DNA of 46,264 nucleotides from Nostoc punctiforme NIES-2108 (GTDB lineage Bacteria > Cyanobacteriota > Cyanobacteriia > Cyanobacteriales > Nostocaceae), in assembly GCA_003326195.1 (NCBI GenBank), contig LXQE01000172.1, positions 21,722 to 67,985 of the forward strand, in the 5' to 3' direction. Shown piece by piece: positions 25,745-34,500 of this stretch. Each line of letters opens with the position of its first letter. Position 1 is the first letter of the stretch. Position numbers and translations under genes: made by a program. Under the pieces are notes generated by a model. That model was given only the letters and a program-made list of their open reading frames with translations, was not told the origin of the DNA and searched no databases.

Positions 25745-25810
25745 TATATGAGTTCGTATTTGCGTAAATGCTATTTTTATATGACTTCGTATATGGGTTA
25801 TATGAGTTAC
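25745..25810. promoter_or_regulatory. TATATGA(G/C)TT direct repeats upstream of cas1
   Basis: Copies start at 25745 (TATATGAGTTCGTAT), 25778 (TATATGACTTCGTATATG) and 25799 (TATATGAGTTAC), with a degenerate one at 25790. The first two are 33 bp apart. The block lies about 80-145 bp upstream of cas1. The same motif with the same 33-bp spacing occurs at 29513-29567 before RT-cas1. Confidence 0.65.
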
Positions 25811-25821
25811 TAAAAAGGCAT

Positions 25822-25851
25822 AAAAAAAAGCCGGAGGTACTACCCCCGACT
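25822..25851 (-). terminator. Terminator downstream of array 2
   Basis: On the minus strand a GC-rich hairpin (25830-25851, GTCGGGGG pairing imperfectly with CCTCCGGC) is followed by eight T. It would end the leftward transcript of array 2 before the cas1 promoter. Confidence 0.6.
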
Positions 25852-25901
25852 TAGCCATAGTTTAATTATTCAAGCAAATGCGATCGCAACGTCCTTTCAA
25901 T

Positions 25902-26955
25902 TTTTCCATCCCCGTGAGGGGTTAAGGAATTAAAACAAGGTGGAAGCGGTCATGAAACGCCCGCAACTTCGGAGGTTTCCATCACCGTGAGGGGTTAAGG
26001 AATTAAAACGAGATGAGTTGAACGATCGCCGCCGTAGGGAAGGATATCGTTTCCATCCCCGTGAGGGGTTAAGGAATTAAAACACTTGTATGTGCAGCAA
26101 TCCCCCGTCGGAAAAAAGCTAGTTTCCATCCCCGTGAGGGGTTAAGGAATTAAAACACTGCTAGCAAAAATGCCCATTGGATTCTCCCCTGAAGGTTTCC
26201 ATCCCCGTGAGGGGTTAAGGAATTAAAACAAATTTTGCAAAAATTCAGCTCGTTTGCTTCTATTGTCAAGTTTCCATCCCCGTGAGGGGTTAAGGAATTA
26301 AAACTCTTCTCCCAGAAGCTCAAAAACAGGAGAATCAAGTCCGTTTCCATCCCCGTGAGGGGTTAAGGAATTAAAACTGATTCTGAAGCGCTTCCGATAT
26401 TGGAAGTCACTGTTTCCATCCCCGTGAGGGGTTAAGGAATTAAAACAAAAATTAGTATGTATTGCTTTAATAGAAAAAGACACAGTTTCCATCCCCGTGA
26501 GGGGTTAAGGAATTAAAACACATTCCTCTCACCACCGCTGATTTAAAACTAAACTAGTTTCCATCCCCGTGAGGGGTTAAGGAATTAAAACAATTTAGTA
26601 TTGCAACCAGCAAATTTTTAGTAACTGTTTCCATCCCCGTGAGGGGTTAAGGAATTAAAACTTCAGAGAAATGACTTTGTTGAAGAAGTTAAACACTCAC
26701 TGTTTCCATCCCCGTGAGGGGTTAAGGAATTAAAACAACCTATTTTGGATTCTTTTGCCGGTTAACTTTAGTTGGTTTCCATCCCCGTGAGGGGTTAAGG
26801 AATTAAAACAAGTTTGCGGTGTAGAAATTCCCCTTAAGGGGACGAGAGTTTCCATCCCCGTGAGGGGTTAAGGAATTAAAACAGAGTGTGATTGACACCC
26901 GTGCACCTGAAAATGGAAACGTTTCCATCCCCGTGAGGGGTTAAGGAATTAAAAC
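25902..26955 (-). CRISPR. CRISPR array 2: 15 repeats of 35 bp, 14 spacers
   Basis: Repeats start at 25902 (first base T, degenerate), 25975 (one C-to-A change), 26049, 26122, 26195, 26270, 26343, 26412, 26485, 26557, 26627, 26702, 26775, 26848 and 26921. On the plus strand they begin GTTTCCATCCCCGTGAGGGG and end TTAAGGAATTAAAAC. Both altered copies are at the left, which marks the old, leader-distal end. The leader is on the right and transcription is leftward. Spacers are 34-40 bp. The 3' part of the transcribed repeat (ACCCCTCACGGGGATGGAAAC region) is the same as in arrays 1 and 3. Confidence 0.97.
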
Positions 26956-27245
26956 CCTACCCTTGTAGAATCATTACTACGAAAGGGTTTGAAGGTGCTA
27001 TTTTAGCGGGGGGTACATTTTACCTATCAACAAGCGCAAATTATTGACAATTGAGGATTCATGCACCCTATTGAAACCCTTGTACAGTAAGCGATTAGCG
27101 GGGGTAAACGAAATAATAAGGGTTTCAGGGATCGGTCTACCCCCGCTAAAAACTTACGTGTGCAAAGTTCAAACAAATACTTTTGCTTTCACTTGGAAAC
27201 GTAAGATTAAGTTTTCAAGGTTCTGTTATTGTCTCAAAGAGTATA
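26956..27245 (-). promoter_or_regulatory. Leader of array 2
   Basis: On the minus strand a TATACT box (27240-27245) lies 284 bp before the first repeat. The inverted repeat TTAGCGGGGGTA (27095-27106) / TACCCCCGCTAA (27138-27149) follows, then a TTTTAGCGGGGGGT box (27001-27014) and CCTACCCTT at the repeat junction. Compared with leader 1, both arms changed together and pairing is kept. The stretch to 27303 holds no gene. Confidence 0.8.
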
Positions 27246-27303
27246 ACAAAGTACCTTGGACTTTTCACAACGTCAACCGTAAACTTAATATAAGTTTTCT
27301 TGG

Positions 27304-29325
27304 CTATCTCTCCCAAATCATCGGTCGGTAAACTTCCACTTCACCCTTCAAGCATGAAATATATTCCCGTACCTGCAACTCAAGAGCGCGACGGTATACT
27401 ACTTTTTGTCCAGTATGAGGGTGCGTTACTTCTGATTGCAATTTCTCTTCCCAATGTTTCAGAAACTTCTTGAGTGCGTGAGCTTGAAAATACACACCTT
27501 GTCGCTCGTCGGGTAACGTAAAATCATCAATTGTAAAAACTTCTGAATTGACTAAATAAACTGCTAAAGAATCGACCAAACCAGCCCTCCATTCTTCCAT
27601 CAAATCAGAAACTAGTGCTGGATGATTGTCACGGGGAACGTGTAAATTCCCAAAATGAGTATGCAATCCTACAGATTGGATGAACGAATAAACATTTTGG
27701 CTTAATAGAGTGTACCCCAAACTGAGCATACTATTAATGGGGTCAGTGGGTGGACGCTTGGTGCGCTTTTCAAACGTAAACGAACCAGAAAATAAACTTC
27801 CCAGTGCTTGAAAATAAATTGTCGCCGCCCTTCCTTCATACCCCCGCAGCATATCCATGCTATCTGCAAAAGGTAGTTTGCTCATCAAAATCTCTAATTC
27901 ATTAGATGCCTTTTTGATGATTGTTTCATCTACATTTTTAGATTTTTGACGACGGTTTAACCGCATCAATAATATCCGGGAATTATGCAACTTTGCCCGA
28001 ACTATCGCTTCAGCTTGCTTTCTGGTAAAGTCTGGATTTTGACAACGCTCAACCTGTAACATCAAATATTCAACTTTAGCATCACCTTCTGTTTGCAACC
28101 TGCCAAAATACCGACCTTTTTGCGACAAATACATCATTGGAATCCTTCGCCGCAACGCCATACTCACCGCACCATGTGATACATTACAAGAGCCAAACAG
28201 TACAACATTGCTGACTCGACTAACTGGAACCTTTATCCGCAATTCACCTTGATGATAAACTTGAAATTGTTGATTTTTGATGCTCAAATAAGCACCTTGA
28301 TCGGTTATATATAAAGTAGTCATGGTTTCCTGCCAATAATGAGAAATTGATGCTTTCGGAAAATTGCTCGGCTTGTCAATACTGCAAGCTTTGGGAGGAC
28401 GAGAAACTGGTTTCGCTGGTCTTGGTTTTCTGCGAAAATAAGGTGTACCCGAATCATTAATTACCCATTCCTCAGCGCGTACAGGTTTGGGTGGCGGTGG
28501 TGCATAAACTTCACCGCCAGCAAAGCGATAACCTAAAAAAGTAAACTCATCCTTGGGAGTAAAAATCTGTGTCTTCTCTGGTTGTAGAGTTAAATAGACT
28601 TCTCCTAACCAAGCAGTAATTTTGTCAAGGATACGGTTTGCTTCTTGCCAACTTTTACAAGCGATGACAAAATCATCCCCGTACCGCACTAAATTAATAC
28701 CTTGACTGAGACATTTTCTATCAAAATTAGTCAGGTATAAATTTGCTAAAGCACCAGAAAGTCCCCCACCTTGTAATACTCCTTTACCAAAGTTACGATA
28801 TTGTCCAGCAACGATAATTCCTGACTTCAACTGTTGTTCTAGTAACTGTAGTACAATTGGTTCAAGTGATAATTCCTCCAATGCAGTTAACAATAATGCC
28901 CAAGAAAGATTGTCAAAGAAATCAGCAATATCGGCTTTGATAATCCATTTTGGTTGATACTGATAGTATCCATATAAATGTTGTACTGCTTGGTGAATAC
29001 TGTGTCCAGGACGATAGGCATAGCTGCAATCAAGAAAGGTATCTTCTAAGGGAAAATACAATTCATCGAGTAGTAAACGCTGGATAATTCTATCCCGCAC
29101 AGTAGGGACACCAATTAACCGCTTACTGCCGTTTTTTTTGGGGATGTAAAACCCTTTAGCAGGGCTTGCAGTGTAAGTTTCGTGGTGCAGTTGATATTCG
29201 AGCTTCTGTAATTGTTCGGTAGCCATTGACTCAAATAAGTCAACAGAAATACCATCAATCCCCGCAGTCTTACTTCCCGCACGGACTTGTAACCATGCGA
29301 AATGGAGGTGTTCTTTAGTGAACAT
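27304..29325 (-). CDS. Reverse transcriptase-Cas1 fusion
   Basis: Residues 1-270 are a group II intron-like reverse transcriptase. They include RLIGVPTVRDRIIQ, the motif A Asp in KADIADFFDNL, GVLQGGGLSG, and YGDD at 215-218 (Gly where group II enzymes usually have Ala). A proline-rich linker leads to a complete Cas1 from residue 335, with Glu in GYEGRAATIYF, His in GNLHVPRD and the acidic pair in SDLMEEWRAGLVD. Such fusions in type III systems acquire spacers directly from RNA. I take the ATG at 29325; a TTG at 29331 is possible. An internal ATG at 28323, preceded by AGGA, could yield free Cas1. It reads toward leader 2. No cas2 is adjacent. Confidence 0.93.
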   Translation of the reverse strand: MFTKEHLHFAWLQVRAGSKTAGIDGISVDLFESMATEQLQKLEYQLHHETYTASPAKGFYIPKKNGSKRLIGVPTVRDRIIQRLLLDELYFPLEDTFLDCSYAYRPGHSIHQAVQHLYGYYQYQPKWIIKADIADFFDNLSWALLLTALEELSLEPIVLQLLEQQLKSGIIVAGQYRNFGKGVLQGGGLSGALANLYLTNFDRKCLSQGINLVRYGDDFVIACKSWQEANRILDKITAWLGEVYLTLQPEKTQIFTPKDEFTFLGYRFAGGEVYAPPPPKPVRAEEWVINDSGTPYFRRKPRPAKPVSRPPKACSIDKPSNFPKASISHYWQETMTTLYITDQGAYLSIKNQQFQVYHQGELRIKVPVSRVSNVVLFGSCNVSHGAVSMALRRRIPMMYLSQKGRYFGRLQTEGDAKVEYLMLQVERCQNPDFTRKQAEAIVRAKLHNSRILLMRLNRRQKSKNVDETIIKKASNELEILMSKLPFADSMDMLRGYEGRAATIYFQALGSLFSGSFTFEKRTKRPPTDPINSMLSLGYTLLSQNVYSFIQSVGLHTHFGNLHVPRDNHPALVSDLMEEWRAGLVDSLAVYLVNSEVFTIDDFTLPDERQGVYFQAHALKKFLKHWEEKLQSEVTHPHTGQKVVYRRALELQVREYISCLKGEVEVYRPMIWER

Positions 29326-29512
29326 AATCAAAACTAAAAAGGTAAAAGTAAAAAGGTAAACGTAAGATTATCGACACGCTTTCAACCTGCTTGGGATTTA
29401 TCATCCCAAGGGCGAGTAGCGAAAGTCCGTTAAAACAGACTGAAAATGTAATATGTGTTTTAAAAGGTGTCGAATCCCTTGCAGTACCTTTGATTTAATT
29501 GTTGCAGTGCCA

Positions 29513-29567
29513 TATATGAGTTCATGTATGGGTTATTGACTCTTGTATATGAGTTCGTATATGACTT
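29513..29567. promoter_or_regulatory. TATATGAGTT direct repeats between RT-cas1 and the HTH gene
   Basis: Copies start at 29513 (TATATGAGTTCATGTATG), 29546 (TATATGAGTTCGTATATG) and 29558 (TATATGACTT). The first two are 33 bp apart, as upstream of cas1. The block ends 30 bp before the HTH-DUF4384 start and lies about 190 bp upstream of RT-cas1. It could therefore control both divergent genes. Confidence 0.65.
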
Positions 29568-29597
29568 ATGTAAAATTCTTTTACCTTTTTACTTATT

Positions 29598-30344
29598 ATG
29601 AGCAGAACTCTGGTTGCATCAGATGAAGGTGTGAAGCTGGCAAGAAAAGCCTTAAAAGCCAGAAATTTAACTCAAACAGATTTTGCTATGGAGGTAGGAT
29701 TGGGTTACACAACTGTTAATAATTTCCTCAACAGTAAACCGATATATCGCACAAACTTCCAAGAGATTTGCGTTTTCTTGGGCTTAGACTGGCAAGATAT
29801 CGCGGTATTTGGTGAAGCCGAAACCCAAGAACTCACACCCCTCGATAAGCTTTGGCAACAACTTCACTTATTAAGCTCTCCTACTGAACAAATGGGGCTA
29901 GTCTTAGTAAAAGAAGAAACACTAGGTTGGGGTCAGAAAATACCGAGTCGTTATGAAAAGTCAGTGCAGGTAGGCAGCTTTATTCGTTTTGAAGTCAACT
30001 TAGAGACTCCTGGATATTTACTACTGTTGCAAAAAGATACATCTGGACAACTATGGTGTTTTTGTCCCTCGTGTTTTGCTCCCCAGCCGCACTTAAATAC
30101 AGGTAAAACAACTCTGCCTCAAGAAGGTTCGCCAATAACGTCTTTCCCAATAGAAGGCGAACCAGGTAAGGAGGAAATTATCACAGTCCTTACCAAGGAA
30201 GTACCTGCATTAGACTGGTTACGGCAAGAGAATGATGAGGTTTTGAAACTAGAAGCAAGTCATCTTATAGAGTTACTAAAATATGTGACTGAACGCGGAG
30301 ACTATCAACTTTGGTATACAGATTACATGGTTATTGCACGATAA
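29598..30344 (+). CDS. HTH protein with DUF4384-like C-terminal domain
   Basis: Residues 8-62 are a Cro/CI-type helix-turn-helix, with the recognition helix in MEVGLGYTTVNNFLNSKP. From about residue 100 a beta-rich domain follows (VQVGSFIRFEVNLETPGYLLLLQKDTSGQLWCFCPS), matching the DUF4384 style found in cyanobacterial sensor-like proteins. It diverges from RT-cas1 and has the TATATGAGTT repeats right before its start. It is the natural candidate to bind them and to control itself, RT-cas1 and perhaps cas1. The domain calls are from sequence pattern; the regulatory role is inferred. Confidence 0.75.
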   Translation: MSRTLVASDEGVKLARKALKARNLTQTDFAMEVGLGYTTVNNFLNSKPIYRTNFQEICVFLGLDWQDIAVFGEAETQELTPLDKLWQQLHLLSSPTEQMGLVLVKEETLGWGQKIPSRYEKSVQVGSFIRFEVNLETPGYLLLLQKDTSGQLWCFCPSCFAPQPHLNTGKTTLPQEGSPITSFPIEGEPGKEEIITVLTKEVPALDWLRQENDEVLKLEASHLIELLKYVTERGDYQLWYTDYMVIAR

Positions 30345-30386
30345 AAAAGTTAATAGTTTAGGCGTTCAAAACTTCAAGTAGTTTGT

Positions 30387-30677
30387 TATACTACTGCTCA
30401 ATAGCCACAGAACCTTGAAAACTTAATATCAAGTTTCAAAATAAAAGCGAAAGTGCTTAGTTTTACTTTTCATACGTAAGTTTTTAGCGGGGGTAGAGCG
30501 ATCCCTGAAACCCTTATGATTTCGTTGACCCCCGCGAAAAGCTTGCTGGGTATGAGTTTGATATACCTAAGTCTGTGTCTAATTGTCAATAAGCTATACT
30601 TATTGACAGGTAAATTAGACCCCCCGCGAAAATGGGTATCTGTAACCCTCTCTGGACAAGGTTTCTAAAAGGGTAGG
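30387..30677 (+). promoter_or_regulatory. Leader of array 3
   Basis: Plus-strand copy of the same leader. The TATACT box (30387-30392) is 285 bp before the first repeat. The inverted repeat TTAGCGGGGG (30484-30493) / CCCCCGCGAA (30529-30538) has one mismatch. The box ACCCCCCGCGAAAA is at 30619-30632, and AAGGGTAGG sits at the repeat junction. Nothing in 30345-30677 codes for a protein that I can support. Confidence 0.8.
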
Positions 30678-31435
30678 GTTTTAATTCCTTTACCCCTCAC
30701 GGGGATGGAAACCTTGTACAAAGTCGCCGATAACTGCGCCATTGCCACTCAGTTTTAATTCCTTTACCCCTCACGGGGATGGAAACACCTGAACTGGTGC
30801 GGCACTCATTATTCATCATGTAAAGTTTTAATTCCTTTACCCCTCACGGGGATGGAAACTATCTAACCCTTCTGTTGCTATAAAGTAATAACCGGTTTTA
30901 ATTCCTTTACCCCTCACGGGGATGGAAACCATATTCCGAAATAAGCAAGGACCTATTGGGTGTCCTGTTTTAATTCCTTTACCCCTCACGGGGATGGAAA
31001 CCCGAGAACATCCCGCGAGAAGCACCAATATGACGAGTTTTAATTCCTTTACCCCTCACGGGGATGGAAACTTTTTCTGCTCCAGCCTTGAACCCAGCGA
31101 CAATGTGTTTTAATTCCTTTACCCCTCACGGGGATGGAAACACGAATCCTCACTTACCCTCGCGCGGCGAAGTATTCGAAGTTTTAATTCCTTTACCCCT
31201 CACGGGGATGGAAACAAAATACCTCTCCCTAGCTCCAAGCGAGAGAGCAAAAAGTTTTAATTCCTTTACCCCTCACGGGGATGGAAACTGAACACCGCTT
31301 GAATTTCTCCAGAAATCGTCGATTTTGTTTTAATTCCTTTACCCCTCACGGGGATGGAAACCAATCTCTACAGGCGTAGACTCGAACAAGTCAGCATGTG
31401 GTTTTAATTCCTTTACCCCTCACGGGGATGGAAAC
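30678..31435 (+). CRISPR. CRISPR array 3: 11 repeats of 35 bp, 10 spacers
   Basis: Repeats start at 30678, 30752, 30825, 30895, 30967, 31037, 31107, 31181, 31254, 31327 and 31401. They begin GTTTTAATTCCTTTACCCCT and end CACGGGGATGGAAAC. They differ from the transcribed array 2 repeat by one base and are all identical to each other. Spacers are 35-39 bp. The leader is on the left, so transcription is rightward, opposite to arrays 1 and 2. The short 31436-31525 stretch after it is AT-rich with no gene. Confidence 0.97.
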
Positions 31436-31525
31436 TAATGATGAACAATTTTAGGTAAAATAAGTAATTGATTGATTGATTGAAAAGTCAAAACTAAAAA
31501 ATATACCAGCATCTGGAACTAGCAG

Positions 31526-34500
31526 ATGAAAAAACTCTTAGAAAAATTAAATAAACTTAACTTACAGGTTGTGCAACTTGCTGGACAAGGAAACTTCAAG
31601 CAAGCAATAATTATTGCCCAAGAAGCTGTCAACTTAGGGTCAAGCCAGCAGCTAACTGAGCATTCAGAATATTGTGATAGCTTGAATAACTTAGCAGAAT
31701 TATATCGAATACAAGGATGTTATTTAGAAGCCAATTCCTTGTATTTACAAGCGTTAACTATTAGAAAAAGTCTCTTAGGTTCAGAACATCCTGATGTTGC
31801 ACAATCTTTAAATAATCTGGCAGCACTGTATCATTCACAAGGGAATTACTCACAAGCCGAAAAATATTTTGTAGAATCCCTGGAACTTTGGAAAAGTATT
31901 TTTGGAGCCGAACATTTTCAAATTGCGACTAATTTAAATAATCTGGCAGAGATTTATCGAGAACAAGGAAAATATCTCAAAGCTGAACAAGTACATTTAG
32001 AAGTTTTAGCAATGCGAAAACGTCTGTTTGGCGATGAACATCCAGATATTGCTCAAACTTTGACTAATCTAGCATCAATTTACACATCCCTTGGACGTTA
32101 TTTAGATGCAGAAAAAATGCACTTAGAAACCTTGGCGATGAAAAAACGTTTGTTTGAAGAGTTACATCCTGATATTACTATTAGCCTGAATAATTTGGCC
32201 AGATTGTACGATGTTCAAGGACGTTATCAAGAAGCGGAACAAATACATTTAGATGTTTTAGACAGATGGAAAGAAATATTAGGTTCAGAACATCCATATA
32301 TCGCATCTACCTTCAGTAATCTGGCGGGAACTTATCAAGAACAGGGGCGTTACCTAGAATCCGAGCAAAAATATCTAGAAGCCTTGGCGATGAGAAAACG
32401 CTTGCTAGGTGCTGAACATCCTGATATTGCTAGCGGCTTGGATAATTTAGCAGAACTTTATCTGATTCAAGGGCGTTATTTATCAGCTGAACAAAAGGCT
32501 ATAGAAGCTTATTCGTTGAGGAAACAATTGTTCAGTTCTGAGCAGTTCGATATTGTTGATAGCTTAAGAATTCTGGCAGTAATTTACACATACCAAGGGA
32601 AATATTTAGAAGCTGAAAAACTATATTTAGAAGTATTCCCAATACTAGAAAGGTCATTGGGAAAAGAGCATCCCGTAATTGCCAATGCTTTAAACAATCT
32701 GGCAGGACTTTATGAAGAACAAGGCAATTATTCTCAAGCTGAACAAAAATATTTATCAGCTCTAGAAATTCAAAAAACTTTCTTAGGTAACGAGCATCCT
32801 GATATTGGTTTGACTTTCAACCAGATAGCAGTTATTTATCGGTTACAAGGGCGATATTCTGAATCGGAACAACTGCATCAAGAATCTTTGGCAATGACCA
32901 AAAAATTTTTAGGAGAACGACATCCATTCGTAGCAGCGATTCTCAATAATTTAGCAGTATTATATGATGCTCAATTTAAATATCAAGAAGCAGAATCATT
33001 ATTTTTATCAGCCTTAGCTATTGTTAAAAGTGCCTTTGGTGACGAACACCCCCAAGTAGCAAGTACGATGAATAACTTAGCTGTTATTTATGATTTTCAG
33101 GAGCGTTATCAAGAAGCTGAACAGCTACATTTAGAAACATTGAGACTGAGAAAATCATTACTAGGAGAATCACACCCACAAATCGCTAATAGTCTGAATA
33201 ATCTGGGACAATTATACTTTTCGCTGGGGCGCTATGAAGAAGCACAACAGAAGTATGTAGAAACTTTGGCAATGAGAAAACGCCTGTTGGGAGATGAACA
33301 TCCTGATGTTGCATTTAGCTTAAATAATCTCGCAACGGTGTTAGCTGCGACTAACCACCCAGATGAAGCTTTATCTCATCGCATCCAAGCCAGTAACATT
33401 AATGACAAGATTATTCGTAATATATTTGCTTTTAGTTCCGAAAGCGATCGCCTGGCCTTTCTGCAAAAAATCAGAAATAACTTTGACTTATTTCTTTCCT
33501 TAGTCTGCAACCATCTTGCTGACTCAGATAAAGCAAAACTTGCAGCCCTAGATTTTATCCTTAAACGTAAAGCCTTAACTGCCTCAGCGCTGGCGGCTCA
33601 AAATGAAGCACTTTACAATGGCCGCTACCCGCAGTTGACAGAAAAATTCCGTCAACTGCGCGATTTGAGCAATCAAATTATCCATCTGACTTTTGCAGTT
33701 CCCAAAACAGATGACTTAGCTACATACCAAGATAATTTGAAACAACTGCAAAACAGACATAACAACTTACAAAAACAATTAGCGGCACAAGTTCCAGAAA
33801 TTCAGCTATCACAACAAACTTTCGACCGTGAGGCGATCGCCGCAGCATTACCGCCTAACTCTATTTTGGTCGAGTTTGTCCGCTTTGACTTATTCGATTT
33901 TCAGGCAATTTCGGCCAATGGAGAAACACAATGGCATCCAGCTCGGTATTTAGCATTTATTTTAACAGCCGGACAATCAAATGCCGTGCAGATGGTAGAT
34001 TTAGGGGCAAGCACATCCATAGATGAACTGATTCAAGCCTTTCGCTTACAAGCATCTGACTACACCCATCCGACATTAGCTTGGGGTAAAGGTAGTGACG
34101 CACCAAAGCTACACATCAAATCATACAATCCTACAGATGCGATGCAACTGAGTCAAGCAGTGTTCGACCCCATCCGGGACTTAGTGAAAGATTGCAGCCA
34201 TCTAATTATTGCACCCGATGGTAATTTAAACTTAGTGCCATTTCAGATATTGCCGATTGATGCCACAGGCTCACGTCTATTAATGGATGATTACACCATC
34301 AGTTATCTGGGTGTCGGGCGAGAAATTCTCCGTAGCCAAGTTCAGCCAACCACAGGTTCTATCTCTGCACCATTAATCATTGCCGATCCTGATTTTGATT
34401 TAACAGCAGATGCAGCCACAGATCAAGAAACTGGCAATGCATTAGCATCAAAAATACCAGAATTACTTACTACTCTCACCACAAAAAACTTGCTTCGCGC

